Of a stretch of DNA of 64,000 nucleotides, positions 45,320 through 55,937 are shown piece after piece. Position 1 is the stretch's first letter. The number at the start of each line of letters is the position of its first letter. The translations under genes were made by a program, and so were the position numbers. Origin of the DNA: SHYR01 sp036013055 (lineage in GTDB: Bacteria > Chloroflexota > Dehalococcoidia > UBA2979); contig DASCQM010000012.1 of the NCBI GenBank assembly GCA_036013055.1, positions 186,001 through 250,000 on the forward strand, read 5' to 3'. The notes below the pieces were generated by a model. It was not told the origin of the DNA. It saw only the letters and a program-made list of their open reading frames with translations, and made no database searches.

Positions 45320-45395
45320 CAGAGGTCGCTGTTCATCGAATCGATCGCGACGTACATTACTGCCTCGTCAGATTCAGCAGTGGAGGGGAAACCAC

Positions 45396-45692
45396 ATGGC
45401 ATACATCGACCCAACCGACTCATCGCCGGACAACTACAAGGTGATTCTTGAGGACGACGACGTTCGCGTTCTCGAGATGACCGTGAAGGCCGGCGAGTCC
45501 GACAACGAGCACTCGCACCCGGACGAGGTCGCGTATTTCATCACCGGAGGCAAGGTGCGAATTCACGAGGGCGGCGAGGCCGCAGAGATGGAAATTCCGG
45601 ACGGATTCGCGATGCACCACCCGGAGTGGACGCACCGTGTCGAGAATATCGGCGACACCGAAATCCACGCCATTGTCTTCGAGCCGAAGTAG
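45396..45692 (+). CDS. Cupin domain protein (copy 2)
   Basis: 98 aa paralogue of the gene at 44940, with the same metal residues (NEHSHPD, MHHPEWTH) and the same termini (MAYIDPTDSSP, VFEPK). Substitutions are scattered and conservative, so both copies appear to be kept functional. GGAGG precedes the ATG in an almost identical context. Confidence 0.85.
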   Translation: MAYIDPTDSSPDNYKVILEDDDVRVLEMTVKAGESDNEHSHPDEVAYFITGGKVRIHEGGEAAEMEIPDGFAMHHPEWTHRVENIGDTEIHAIVFEPK

Positions 45693-45712
45693 CACGTCGT
45701 AGCAATCGTCCG

Positions 45713-45826
45713 ATGAACCTGCTGGAAGACCCGGGGCGCTTCTACTGGAAGTGGATCGCGATCGCGGTCGCACTGCTGGTCGTCTACGCGATCGAGCGGT
45801 CGCTCCGCACCGGTGCGCTGATCTAG
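45713..45826 (+). CDS. Possible small single-pass membrane protein
   Basis: 37 aa: a short polar N-terminus (MNLLEDPGRFYWKW), one hydrophobic helix (IAIAVALLVVYAI) and a basic end (ERSLRTGALI). It starts 20 bases after the second cupin and ends before a terminator. No ribosome site is clear. Confidence 0.45.
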   Translation: MNLLEDPGRFYWKWIAIAVALLVVYAIERSLRTGALI

Positions 45827-45858
45827 GCGATCTCCGGCGATTCACGCGCGAAACAACT

Positions 45859-45892
45859 GAAGACGGCCGCCGCTTATGCAGCGGCCGTCTTC
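45859..45892. terminator. Terminator hairpin
   Basis: A 12-bp stem (45859-45870 with 45881-45892), a 10-base loop and a following TCT-rich stretch, closing the cupin region. Confidence 0.75.
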
Positions 45893-46028
45893 TCTGCCCG
45901 ATACGTCCTCCGGGCGATGCCTGAACGGCATGTGACCGGGACGGGACCTTCGTCGCGTTCCCAAAATCGCGTCCGCGTGGCTAGAATGGCGCGCCAGCGA
46001 GACCAGCATCAGCACAGAGGAGGCACGT

Positions 46029-46541
46029 ATGGCAGTCGAGAGGTTCCCGGTCGAAGCCGGGCACATCATCCTGTTCGCCCGCGCGGTGGGCGACAAGAAT
46101 CCGATCTATTACGACGAAGAGGCGGCGAAGCAGACCGAGCCGGGCGGCATCATCGCCCCGCCGACCTTCGTGCAGTCGGGCGCGCAGTTCGACGCCGACT
46201 ACGGGCTGCGCCCGAAGATCGGCGAGCGCTGGTTCGGCTCCGGCGAGAATCCGAGCGGCAGCAACGCGCCGGCACCCGAGGGCGGCGACAAGCCGCGCGG
46301 TGGTGGCGGTGGCGGCACCGGCCTGCACGCCGAGCAGCACTACGAGTACCACCGCCACCTGAAGCCCGGCGATGTGCTCAGCTCAACATCGAAGCCCGGC
46401 AAGACGTGGGAACGCGAGGGTCGGCGAGCCGGCAAGCTGAAGTTCTCCGAGTCGATCACGGAGTATCGCGACCAGAACGGTGAGTTGGTGATCACGGCCC
46501 GTTCCGTGGGCGTCCAGACCGAGCGCGTGGTGGAGCAATAG
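46029..46541 (+). CDS. MaoC-like dehydratase, FAS1-type subunit A
   Basis: 170 aa. Hot-dog fold of the FAS1-like dehydratase/HadA type: FARAVGDKNPIYYD, GGIIAPPTFVQ, then LHAEQHYEYHRHLKPGDVL. A glycine/proline-rich insertion (about residues 73-100, ending in GGGGGGTG) interrupts the domain. It lacks the hydratase Asp-x4-His motif, which the next gene supplies, so the two probably form a heteromeric (R)-specific enoyl-CoA hydratase. GAGG precedes the ATG. Confidence 0.85.
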   Translation: MAVERFPVEAGHIILFARAVGDKNPIYYDEEAAKQTEPGGIIAPPTFVQSGAQFDADYGLRPKIGERWFGSGENPSGSNAPAPEGGDKPRGGGGGGTGLHAEQHYEYHRHLKPGDVLSSTSKPGKTWEREGRRAGKLKFSESITEYRDQNGELVITARSVGVQTERVVEQ

Positions 46542-46548
46542 GGGGCGA

Positions 46549-46974
46549 ATGATGGCACTGAAGGCAAGCGACCTGAGCGTCGGCGACGAGCACGAAGAGG
46601 TGGTCGTCGAGGACCTGAGTCGCACACAGATCGTGCAGTACGCGGGCGCCTCTGGCGATTACAACCCGTTGCACACGGACGAGAAGTTCGCGGTGGAGGC
46701 CGGCGGCTACCCGACGGCATTCGCTCACGGCATGCTGAGCATGGGCCTGACCGGCACGATGCTCACGAACTATGTCGGCGACGGCCGCCTCACGAAGTTT
46801 GGCGTGCGTTTCTCGCGCCAGGTCTTCCCCGGCGCGACGTTGACCGCGAAGGCGACCGTTGACGCGGTTCGCGAGGAGGGTGGCGAGCACTTCGTCGACC
46901 TCATGCTCTCGACGACCAACCAGGACGGCGAAGAGGTGGTGCAGGGCAGCGCGACGGCACGCGTCGACGCCTAG
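46549..46974 (+). CDS. MaoC-like dehydratase, catalytic subunit B
   Basis: 141 aa. Hot-dog hydratase with the catalytic Asp37 and His42 in SGDYNPLHTD and the FAHGMLSMG segment. It starts seven bases after the subunit A gene. The pair hydrates trans-2-enoyl-CoA to (R)-3-hydroxyacyl-CoA, which would feed the HSD17B4-like SDRs of the window. Two adjacent ATGs (46549, 46552) are equivalent. Confidence 0.9.
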   Translation: MMALKASDLSVGDEHEEVVVEDLSRTQIVQYAGASGDYNPLHTDEKFAVEAGGYPTAFAHGMLSMGLTGTMLTNYVGDGRLTKFGVRFSRQVFPGATLTAKATVDAVREEGGEHFVDLMLSTTNQDGEEVVQGSATARVDA

Positions 46975-46992
46975 ACCACGTTCGCAAGATTG

Positions 46993-47026
46993 AAGCAGCA
47001 GGGCACCGCAAGGTGCCCTGCTGCTT
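46993..47026. terminator. Terminator hairpin with GCAA tetraloop
   Basis: A perfect 15-bp stem (46993-47007 with 47012-47026) capped by a GNRA-type GCAA loop, 19 bases after the MaoC pair. Confidence 0.8.
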
Positions 47027-47067
47027 GTCCGGTGCTGCGCGCTGGCTGCGTGCCATAGACTCGATCC

Positions 47068-48213
47068 GTGAGCGATCCGCACTCTGAACCAACCCTCGAT
47101 CCGCCGCTGACCGAGGTCGAGGCGTGGCTCTATGAGCACGCCGCGCCGGAGCGTCTCGACTCCGGCCGCGCGATCTACGAGCTGATGCCGAGCCAGAGCA
47201 ACCGCCAGCTCAGCTTCGTCTACCGGCCCTACAGCGCGACGAGTGAGGCGCACTGGTCAGACGCCGCCCGCATCGCCGACTACGCCGCCGCCGTGCCGGA
47301 GGGTGCGTCTCGCGTGCTCGATATCGGTCCCGGCGACGGCTGGCCCTCGCTGCCGCTCGCCGCGGTACGGCCGGAGATCGACGTGATCGGCGTCGACCCC
47401 TCGCCGCTGCGCACGCGCGTAAGCAGCGGCAATGCGGCGCGACTGGAGATCGCGAACGCGCGCTTCGCGACCGCCGACGGGGCGCGGTTGCCGTTCGTCG
47501 ATGGCACGTTCGACGCCGTCGTCGCCGCGAGCTCGCTTGAGGAGGCGGCAGAGCCGAGCGTGCTCTTCAGCGAGATCGCGCGCGTGCTGCGACCGGGCGG
47601 CGTGCTGCGCGTCTCCTACCAGAACTGGACGCTTGAAACGCCCCAGTTCGAGACGGTGCAGCTCTGGGCCGGGCGCGACGCGGTTGGTCGCGGGCACGGC
47701 GGTTCCGGTGAGGGCGGAGTCGGTCAAGGTGCGACAGGGCGCGGCGAACCGGTGCTGCTCTACACGTACTCGCGGCGCGTGCGCGAGCCGGCGGTGGAGC
47801 GCCGCTACACCCTCGTGCTGCCGGCCAGCGAGGCGGCGAAGCGCATCCACGACGACGCGCTGATGACGGCGGCGCAGGCGCCTCGGGCCTACGGCGAAAC
47901 GCTGCTCGAGGGGCCGTGGGCGGCGCTGGGCGTGCCGCTGCTCAAGCACCTCGCGCCGCTCGCATTGCGCAGCACGGTCGTCGAACTGCGGCGCTGGACT
48001 ACGGGCTGGCTGATCGAGTCGCTACGCGCGGCCGGATTCGCCGACGTGCGTGGAACCGCGCACCCGGGCGAGCTGGCGCGACACGTCGCACGCGATCTGC
48101 TCGCGAACGCCGGCGTCGACGCGGTCGCGGCGCGATTCGAGCAGGAGGCGGCCGCGATCGGGCGTTCCGCGCTGGAGCAGGCGGGTGACGAGATGGTAGT
48201 CGCCGTCCGCTGA
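47068..48213 (+). CDS. Class I SAM-dependent methyltransferase
   Basis: 381 aa. AdoMet motif I is VLDIGPGDGWPSLPLA with VIGVDPSP, later VDGTFDAVVAASSLEE and RVLRPGGVLRVSY. A Gly-rich insertion (about residues 210-228, GRGHGGSGEGGVGQGATGRG) and a long C-terminal helical part are unusual. The start is GTG. Substrate unknown. Confidence 0.85.
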   Translation: MSDPHSEPTLDPPLTEVEAWLYEHAAPERLDSGRAIYELMPSQSNRQLSFVYRPYSATSEAHWSDAARIADYAAAVPEGASRVLDIGPGDGWPSLPLAAVRPEIDVIGVDPSPLRTRVSSGNAARLEIANARFATADGARLPFVDGTFDAVVAASSLEEAAEPSVLFSEIARVLRPGGVLRVSYQNWTLETPQFETVQLWAGRDAVGRGHGGSGEGGVGQGATGRGEPVLLYTYSRRVREPAVERRYTLVLPASEAAKRIHDDALMTAAQAPRAYGETLLEGPWAALGVPLLKHLAPLALRSTVVELRRWTTGWLIESLRAAGFADVRGTAHPGELARHVARDLLANAGVDAVAARFEQEAAAIGRSALEQAGDEMVVAVR

Positions 48214-48286
48214 CGCCGGTGGCGGCTCGAGACCGCTGTGAGCGGGATCGCTCGCTGCCGCGCGTCGGTCATGCATGCTTACCGCC

Positions 48287-49540
<1,254 letters not shown>

Positions 49541-49633
49541 TCGCGGCCCCCCGACGGCACGCGACCGACCTCAGCAGCCCTCGCGGGGCGCGGTCTTGTA
49601 TGATTCCGACCGCGGAGACTATCGGGAGCGACG

Positions 49634-52099
49634 ATGACAGGACCACTGGACGACCTACGCGTAATCGACCTCAGCACCACGCAGGCGGGCTCAGTCGCCA
49701 CGATGGTGCTCGCCGACTTCGGTGCAGACGTGATCAAGGTCGAACCACCTGAGGGTGACCCAATTCGGGAGCATGCCGCCGCGCCGATGTGGCTGCGCGG
49801 CAAGCGCAGCGCCACGCTCGACCTGACGTCGGACGAGGGCCGCGCGCACCTGCACACGCTCGTTGCCGGTGCGGACGTCGTGATGGCGTCCTACGTACCG
49901 GGGACCGCCGCCGAGCAGGGCGCCGACTACGAGACGCTCTCCGCGCTCAACCCGGCGCTCGTCTACTGCTCGATCACCGGCTTCGGTCCGACCGGCCCCT
50001 ATGCGCAATACCCGGCGGACGACCGCATCGTTGCAGCGAAGGCCGGACGCATGCTCGGGCTCGCAGGGCTGCCGACGCGCGATGGCCCGGCCTTCGCTGC
50101 GGTGCAGGTCTCCTCACACGCCGCCTCGCAGGCGGCTGTGCAGGGTGTGATCGCCGCGCTGATGGCACGTCAGCAGCTCGGCCGCGGCCAGCTCGTCGAG
50201 ACGAGCCTGCTGCAGGGACTGATGCCGTACGACATGCGCGTATTGATGTACACGCAGCTCTCCCGCGTGGACCCGAAGATGTTCCCGCCGGTCGACGCGC
50301 TGACCGCGCGCGGCGGCATGATGCCGACGCTCAACTACCACCCCGTGCAGACGCAGGACGGAAGCTGGATCCAGCTCGGAAACCTGCTACAGCATCTCTT
50401 TGAGGCCTACCTTACGGCAGCCGATCTCGTCGACATCTTCGCCGATGAGCGCTACATGGGCGCTCGCCCGACGTGGTCGGAGGAGGCGATCGAGGAGCTA
50501 CGCGACCGCATGCTGCGTCGTATGCAGGAGCAGGACGCCGGCGCGTGGATGCAGGCCTTCCTCGAGAATGGTTCCGTCGCGGCGACGAAGTTTGTCAGCA
50601 CGCAGGAAGCGCTCGACGACCCCGACCTCGTGCTGAACGGGCACGTGCTCGACGTCGAGCACCCGCGGCTCGGCAGCATGCGCCAGATCGGGCCGATCGC
50701 GCGCATGACCGGCACGCCGGCAGTGCCGGTACGCCCGGAGCCGCAGCTCGGCGAACACACCGACGAACTGCTCGCCGAGTCACCGCGACCGGCATGGCAG
50801 TCCTCAAACGGCGCTGGCCCCGCGCCACGCCACGCGCTTGAGGGCATCACCGTGCTTGAGTTCGCGACGATCATCGCGACGCCGCTCGGCACGTCGTTCC
50901 TCGGCGACCTCGGCGCGCGCGTGATCAAGGTCGAGCCGCCCGGGGGCGACCCGTGGCGCACGATGGGCGTCGGCGGTGCCGCCGGTATCGGCGCGGCCAA
51001 GACGAACGTCAGCAAGGAGAGCATCTGCCTCAACCTGCGTGACGAAGCCGGCCAGGAGGTCGTGCACCGTCTGATCGCGGAGGCGGACATCATCATTCAC
51101 AACTACCGTCCGGGCGTGCCGGCGCGGCTGGGCATCGACTACGAGTCGGCGAAGGCGATCAAGCCGGACATCGTCTACCTCGCCGTCAACGGCTACGGAC
51201 CCGAGGGCCCCGGCGCGCACCGACCCTCCACGCACCCGATCGCGGGCGCGGCGACCGGTGGCGCGCTCTTCCAGGCCGGCGCCGCGATGCCGCCGGGCTT
51301 CAGCGACGACGTCGGCGAACTGCGCGAGGCCGCCCGATGGCTGATGCGCGCCAACGAGGTGAACCCGGACCCGAACACGTCGATGGCGGTCGGTTCCGCC
51401 GCGCTGCTCGGGCTCTACGCGCGTCAGCGCAGCGGCGAGGGCCAGGAGATGTTTGTCGACATGCTCGGCGCGAACGCCTACGCGAACGGCGACGACTTCC
51501 TCTCGTACGAGGGGAAGCAGCCGCGCGCCGCACTCGACGCTGACATCCTCGGCACGGGCGCGCTCAACCGGCTCTACGCGGCGCGCGATAGCTGGGTGCT
51601 GCTGGTGGTCAACAACGAGCAGCAGTGGCGCGCGCTCTGCGAGACGATCCCGCGTAGCGACCTCGCGGCCGACCCGCGCTTCGCCACGGCGGAGGCGCGC
51701 GGCGAGCACGACGGCGAGCTGGCCGAGGAGCTGAGCGATCTCTTCGCGGCGCAGGGTGCTGCTGAGTGGGAGCAACTCCTGATCGCGGCGGGCGTTGGCT
51801 GCGTGCAGGCCGACTCGACCTCGCTGGGCGAGTTCTGGACCGACAACGAGCACGTGACCGTGAACGGCTTCAACCCGTTCGTCGACCACGCGCTCTACGG
51901 GACGATCCGACGTCACGGCCCGACGGTCTCACTGGACACCACTCCGGGCCGCTACGGGCCGGGCTGCATGGCGGGAGACCACACGGATGTGATCCTTGCC
52001 GAGCTTGGCTACGACGAAACGTCGATCGCGGCGCTCCGCGAGTCGGGGATCGCGTGGTCCGATCAGTTCGTGCCGCTGGCGGTCGCAGCGGGGGACTAG
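49634..52099 (+). CDS. Two-domain CaiB/BaiF family CoA transferase
   Basis: 821 aa, twice the usual length: domain 1 (about 1-385, LRVIDLSTTQAGSVATMVLADFGADVIKVEPP) and domain 2 (about 400-821, ITVLEFATIIATPLGTSFLGDLGARVIKVEPP). Each has the GP(T/E)GP-like and GQ loops. At the position of the catalytic Asp of formyl-CoA transferase, domain 1 reads Gln (ETSLLQG) and domain 2 reads Gly (FVDMLGA), by my alignment. The fusion may act as an internal pseudo-dimer. Function unproven. Confidence 0.88.
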   Translation: MTGPLDDLRVIDLSTTQAGSVATMVLADFGADVIKVEPPEGDPIREHAAAPMWLRGKRSATLDLTSDEGRAHLHTLVAGADVVMASYVPGTAAEQGADYETLSALNPALVYCSITGFGPTGPYAQYPADDRIVAAKAGRMLGLAGLPTRDGPAFAAVQVSSHAASQAAVQGVIAALMARQQLGRGQLVETSLLQGLMPYDMRVLMYTQLSRVDPKMFPPVDALTARGGMMPTLNYHPVQTQDGSWIQLGNLLQHLFEAYLTAADLVDIFADERYMGARPTWSEEAIEELRDRMLRRMQEQDAGAWMQAFLENGSVAATKFVSTQEALDDPDLVLNGHVLDVEHPRLGSMRQIGPIARMTGTPAVPVRPEPQLGEHTDELLAESPRPAWQSSNGAGPAPRHALEGITVLEFATIIATPLGTSFLGDLGARVIKVEPPGGDPWRTMGVGGAAGIGAAKTNVSKESICLNLRDEAGQEVVHRLIAEADIIIHNYRPGVPARLGIDYESAKAIKPDIVYLAVNGYGPEGPGAHRPSTHPIAGAATGGALFQAGAAMPPGFSDDVGELREAARWLMRANEVNPDPNTSMAVGSAALLGLYARQRSGEGQEMFVDMLGANAYANGDDFLSYEGKQPRAALDADILGTGALNRLYAARDSWVLLVVNNEQQWRALCETIPRSDLAADPRFATAEARGEHDGELAEELSDLFAAQGAAEWEQLLIAAGVGCVQADSTSLGEFWTDNEHVTVNGFNPFVDHALYGTIRRHGPTVSLDTTPGRYGPGCMAGDHTDVILAELGYDETSIAALRESGIAWSDQFVPLAVAAGD

Positions 52100-52204
52100 C
52101 TCCGAGGTTGCTCTGAGGCCGTCAGTCACAAGCGCGGTACGTCAGTTCGCACCGCGCCCTTTGGCGCACGTCGCAGGCATGTGCAGTAGCGGGCAGCGTC
52201 CGCT

Positions 52205-53158
52205 CTAGAGCGTCGCCGCGAGGAACGTCTGCAGTTCGCTCGCGAAGTCCTTCGGGTTGTCGCCCTGCACGCGGTGTCCCGCGCCCGGGATCTCGACCAT
52301 GCGGCAGTCCGGCATCGCCTCGACGACGGCCTCGGCAGACTCCTTCGCCAGCACGTTGCTGATGCCACCGCGCATCAGCAACGTCGGCACCTTGATTGAC
52401 TTCAGGTCGCCCCACATTGCGTCGGCGCGCTGCTCGCGGGCGACCTTCATCTCGTCCTCGCTGAGCGTGCTGACATCGGTTGAGCGGCGGCCGCGCGAGT
52501 CCTGCTTCCACGTCCACTTGCCGTCCTCGGTGGGCTTCAGGCTGTGCAGCAGGCTGTACTCGAGGTGGGCCCGCGCGCGATGCGGCACCATGCGCTGCGC
52601 GCGGTCGAGGAAGTCCTCGAAGCTGTCCATCGTCTCTGTGTCGTGGCGGAACTGCTCCATCTCCACGATGCCTTGCCGCATCGTCTCCGGCGCGATGTCG
52701 ATGATGCAGAGCGCGTTCAGCCGGTCCTGGTGCTTCGCCGCGTAGCGGATCGAATTCATCCCGCCCATCGACATCCCGGCGAGCGTGAACTTGTCGAAGC
52801 CGAGGTGGTCGATGAAGTCGACGGTGTCCTGCGCCATCAGGTCGCTGTTGTCTTCGCCGAACTTGTCGTCGGCGGTCCAACCGGAGTCGCCGTGGCCTCG
52901 CTGGTCGGGGGCGACGATGTGGTACTGGTCGCGCAGCAGCAGCACCGCCATGTCCCACGTGTGCGCGGTCAGTGAGCCGCCATGCAACAGCACGAGGTCG
53001 GGCAGATGCTCGTTGCCCCAATCGACGTAGTGGAAGTCGATGCCGTTGATCTGCGCCGTGTGCTCGGTCGGCAGCACGTACTCAGAGGCACCGAGGTCGA
53101 TCGCCTCCGCGCACGCCTGCATCTGTGGGGTGTAGTCAGTCGAGAGTGGATCGGGCAT
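52205..53158 (-). CDS. Alpha/beta hydrolase
   Basis: 317 aa. Oxyanion-region LLHGGSLTAHTWD (57-69), nucleophile Ser130 in LAGMSMGGMNS, PDQRGHGDSGW and the C-terminal His in GAGHRVQGDNP. A helical cap lies at about 165-230. Possibly an ester or ring-cleavage-product hydrolase; it stands alone between convergent and divergent neighbours. Confidence 0.88.
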   Translation of the reverse strand: MPDPLSTDYTPQMQACAEAIDLGASEYVLPTEHTAQINGIDFHYVDWGNEHLPDLVLLHGGSLTAHTWDMAVLLLRDQYHIVAPDQRGHGDSGWTADDKFGEDNSDLMAQDTVDFIDHLGFDKFTLAGMSMGGMNSIRYAAKHQDRLNALCIIDIAPETMRQGIVEMEQFRHDTETMDSFEDFLDRAQRMVPHRARAHLEYSLLHSLKPTEDGKWTWKQDSRGRRSTDVSTLSEDEMKVAREQRADAMWGDLKSIKVPTLLMRGGISNVLAKESAEAVVEAMPDCRMVEIPGAGHRVQGDNPKDFASELQTFLAATL

Positions 53159-53242
53159 ATCGAGGTCTCCTTGTCGCTGCCGTGTCGGTCCGCGCGCGGG
53201 CAGGATACCGCGTTCGGCAGGCGACGGAGCATCGCGCGACGA

Positions 53243-54556
53243 TCAGGACGTCGGCGCTGGGGCGTCCGCGCCCTGCTCGACGTTCTGCTCGACGCCCGCA
53301 TCACTGCTCTGCTCGGACGGCGTCAGTGCGTCGGCGCGGGCGTCGATGCGGCGGGCGTACGTCACCGCGATCACGACCAGCACCGTAGAGATCGCGCCGA
53401 GGCCGATCAACGTCGGCCGCAGCCCGAAGGCGTCGGCGGCCAGACCGGCGGGGTAGCCGACGAGTCCGTTCAGCGCAAAGCCGAACATCAGCACGGATTG
53501 CACGCGCCCGTAGAACTCGCCGTGGCTGTAGCGCATGGCGAGCGACTGATTGAGCGAGATGAAGCCGGTCTCGGCGGCACCGACCGCGATCCCAACCACT
53601 GCTGCGACGGCGAAGATCGGTGAGGCGGCGAACGCGATCAGGATTGGCCCGAAGATGAACGCCGCGAAGATGTGCGCCGACCATGCCGATTCGCGATCCG
53701 CGATCCGCGCAACGACCACCGACGCCCCGAACGCACCGACAGCGATCGCCGTCGTCATCAGTCCGAGGGCGACCGAACCGCCATCGAAGAGGTCCTTCAC
53801 CACTGCTGGCGTGAGTACGAAGTAGCTGAAGGCGGTCAGTTCCACGCTGTAGGCGATCAGCACGAGCGTGCGCAGCGCCGGACGACTTCGAACGTAGCCA
53901 ACACCCTCGGCGATGCTGCGCCACGGGGAGAGCTGATGTTCCACCGGTGCCCTGGCGCGCAGCACGGGGACCCGCGCCATCACCAGCGCGGCGGCGGCGT
54001 AACCCACGCTCTGCAGCGCGTAGGAGCCGCCGAGCCCGACAGAATCGATCGCGATCAGCGCCCCGGCGAGCGTCGGCGCGATGATGCGTACGGCGTTGAA
54101 CGAGACCTGCTGCAGCGCGACCGCGTTGCCGAGGTCCTCCTCTTCGACGAGATCGCCGATCAGCGCCTGCCGCGCCGGGATGCCGAGAGCGACGCCCGCA
54201 CCCTCTGCGACTGCGGCGACGAAGATCATCCAGAACTCGACGGCATCGGCGATCACGAGCGCGGCGATCACGGTGTTCGTGACCACGAACGACCACTGCG
54301 AGATCACGACGATCAGCTTGCGCGGGTAGCGATCCGCGACGACACCGCCGATCGGCCCGAGCAGCAGCATCGGCAGCCCGAATCCGAGGAAGATCGCGCC
54401 GAGCGCGGCGGCGGAGTCGGTCAGTTCGAAGGTGAGGAATCCGCGCGAGACGATCGCCATCCAGAGCGCGCCGAAGTTCAGCAGCACGGCGATCGAGAAC
54501 GTGCGATACGCGGGAATGCGCAGCGAGGCAAAGGTCTCTCGGAACCACGTCGACAC
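53243..54556 (-). CDS. Major facilitator superfamily transporter, MFS_3/EntS-like
   Basis: 437 aa with about 12 membrane segments. It begins FRETFASLRIPAYRTFSIAVLLNFGALWM, and GGVVADRYPRKLIVV is the motif A loop. The C-terminus is hydrophilic (DALTPSEQSSDAG). Exporters of this group move siderophores or drugs. Substrate unknown. The plus strand carries a 748-codon antisense frame that is a by-product of this gene and its neighbour. Confidence 0.85.
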   Translation of the reverse strand: MSTWFRETFASLRIPAYRTFSIAVLLNFGALWMAIVSRGFLTFELTDSAAALGAIFLGFGLPMLLLGPIGGVVADRYPRKLIVVISQWSFVVTNTVIAALVIADAVEFWMIFVAAVAEGAGVALGIPARQALIGDLVEEEDLGNAVALQQVSFNAVRIIAPTLAGALIAIDSVGLGGSYALQSVGYAAAALVMARVPVLRARAPVEHQLSPWRSIAEGVGYVRSRPALRTLVLIAYSVELTAFSYFVLTPAVVKDLFDGGSVALGLMTTAIAVGAFGASVVVARIADRESAWSAHIFAAFIFGPILIAFAASPIFAVAAVVGIAVGAAETGFISLNQSLAMRYSHGEFYGRVQSVLMFGFALNGLVGYPAGLAADAFGLRPTLIGLGAISTVLVVIAVTYARRIDARADALTPSEQSSDAGVEQNVEQGADAPAPTS

Positions 54557-54643
54557 AGGCGCGTCCTACTGCTTCATGTGCGGGCAAAGAGATCCAGCGT
54601 ACCCCGCCGCCGGGCGATTCGAATCAGGGTTGAGGAGATGCCT

Positions 54644-55810
54644 CTAGCTGCGCACCCGTCGCCGCTTCACGTCGGCGCGCGGGAGCCGTGCGGCCGCCGC
54701 GATCGCACGTCCGACGTACGGCACGCCACGACGGAACGGCGCGGTGCGGATCCACTCGCGCTCCGCGTGCGCCTCACCACCCTGCGTCACGCCGATGCAG
54801 GTGGCGGGGTAGCCCGCGGCCATCGGCGCGTTCGCGTCGGTGCTGCCAACGCCGAGGCTCACGGCGGGCAGCTTGAGGCCGCGCCGCGCGTCGAGCATCG
54901 TGCGGATCAGCGGGTGCGATGGCGTCATCTGCGCGGCCGGGCGCAGTCCGATGCGCTTCAGCTTCAGTTGCCCGTCTCCCGCCAATGCGGCGCGCATCGC
55001 GCTCTTCGCCGCGACGTGGAGCGCCTCAAGCGCCTTCGGATCCTCGGAGCGCATGTCCAGCTCGAACATCGCGTCGGGCGCGACAGTGTTCACGCTGCGT
55101 CCGCCGCTGATCACGCCGACATTCATCGTCGTCTTCGGTTCAATGCCGATCGCCGGCATGATCGGCTCCAGCGCCGTGATCGCCCTCGCCAGCAGCGCGA
55201 TCGCGTTCGGTCGGCCGTAGGCACCCCACGAGTGCCCGCCCTCGGTCTCCACGCTCACGGCGTAGCGGATCGAGCCGACGCCGCCGATCTGCACGCGGGC
55301 GAGGCCGTGCGCCTCGATCGCGATCATGCAGTCGAAGTTTCGCGCGTAGTCCTTCACCAGCCGCCGGATCCCGCGCAGGTCGCCTTTGCCCTCCTCGCCG
55401 ACGTTCGCCGCAAAGAGCACATCGCCGAGGCCACGCGGCGACGTCGACTGCATCGCCTGCGCGACGCCGAGCAGCGCCGCGACGCCCGCGCTGTTGTCGC
55501 CAACACCGCGCCCGCGCAGCGTGCCACCCTCGCGGGTGACCGGCGTCGCACGGTCCGGGAAGACGGTGTCGAGGTGCGCGCCGACCAGCACGCGTGCCGC
55601 GTCGGCGACGCCGCGCCGGATCGCGACGACGTTACCGATGCTGTCGATCGAGAGGTCGTCCCAGCCGCCGATGTCGCTGAAGCGGGAGTGGACGTAGCGC
55701 GCGCGCGTCCGCTCGGAGCCGGTCGGTGCCGGGATCTCGGTGACGCGGATGGTCTCCGCGATCACCTCGGGTACGAGCGCGGTGAGCGTGCGTTCATAGG
55801 CTGTTGGCAT
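54644..55810 (-). CDS. M20 family metallopeptidase
   Basis: 388 aa. Zinc-binding residues follow the M20 pattern: His79-x-Asp81 in GAHLDTVF, the bridging Asp105 in GVGDNSAG and the catalytic Glu139/Glu140 in NVGEEGKGDLRG. The dimerisation domain follows GGHSWGAYG. Likely a tripeptidase or carboxypeptidase-like enzyme. Confidence 0.88.
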   Translation of the reverse strand: MPTAYERTLTALVPEVIAETIRVTEIPAPTGSERTRARYVHSRFSDIGGWDDLSIDSIGNVVAIRRGVADAARVLVGAHLDTVFPDRATPVTREGGTLRGRGVGDNSAGVAALLGVAQAMQSTSPRGLGDVLFAANVGEEGKGDLRGIRRLVKDYARNFDCMIAIEAHGLARVQIGGVGSIRYAVSVETEGGHSWGAYGRPNAIALLARAITALEPIMPAIGIEPKTTMNVGVISGGRSVNTVAPDAMFELDMRSEDPKALEALHVAAKSAMRAALAGDGQLKLKRIGLRPAAQMTPSHPLIRTMLDARRGLKLPAVSLGVGSTDANAPMAAGYPATCIGVTQGGEAHAEREWIRTAPFRRGVPYVGRAIAAAARLPRADVKRRRVRS

Positions 55811-55877
55811 CGGGTCCTCCCGCCAATAGGTGGATTCTCGCCGTACGTTACCTCACGTCAGGCCGAAAACGGACAGA

Positions 55878-55908
55878 AAACGGGGCGGCTCGATGAGCCG
55901 CCCCGTTT
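55878..55908 (-). terminator. Rho-independent terminator of the SDR operon
   Basis: A 14-bp stem (55878-55891 with 55895-55908) and a 3-base loop. On the minus strand it is followed by GTTTTCTGTCCGTTTTC, a fair U tract, 30 bases after the stop at 55938. Confidence 0.85.
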
Positions 55909-55937
55909 CAGTCGCTAACTGAGCTTCCGCTCGCGAA

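Larger units (their letters stand above)
45257..45692 (+). repeat. Tandem duplication, copy B
   Basis: A diverged copy of 44787-45236: a remnant of the oxidoreductase C-terminus, the spacer and the second cupin gene. Start codons of the two cupins are 456 bases apart and the two oxidoreductase stops 470 apart, so small indels have accumulated in the spacer. Confidence 0.8.

Noticed and set aside
52100..52204. Possible terminator between convergent genes
   Set aside because: Only a 5-bp stem (GCGCC/GGCGC) is visible, too weak to list.
53672..55918. A 748-codon plus-strand open frame
   Set aside because: It is antisense to two clear genes (MFS transporter and M20 peptidase) and its product is Arg/His/Asp-rich without any family signature: a high-GC artefact.
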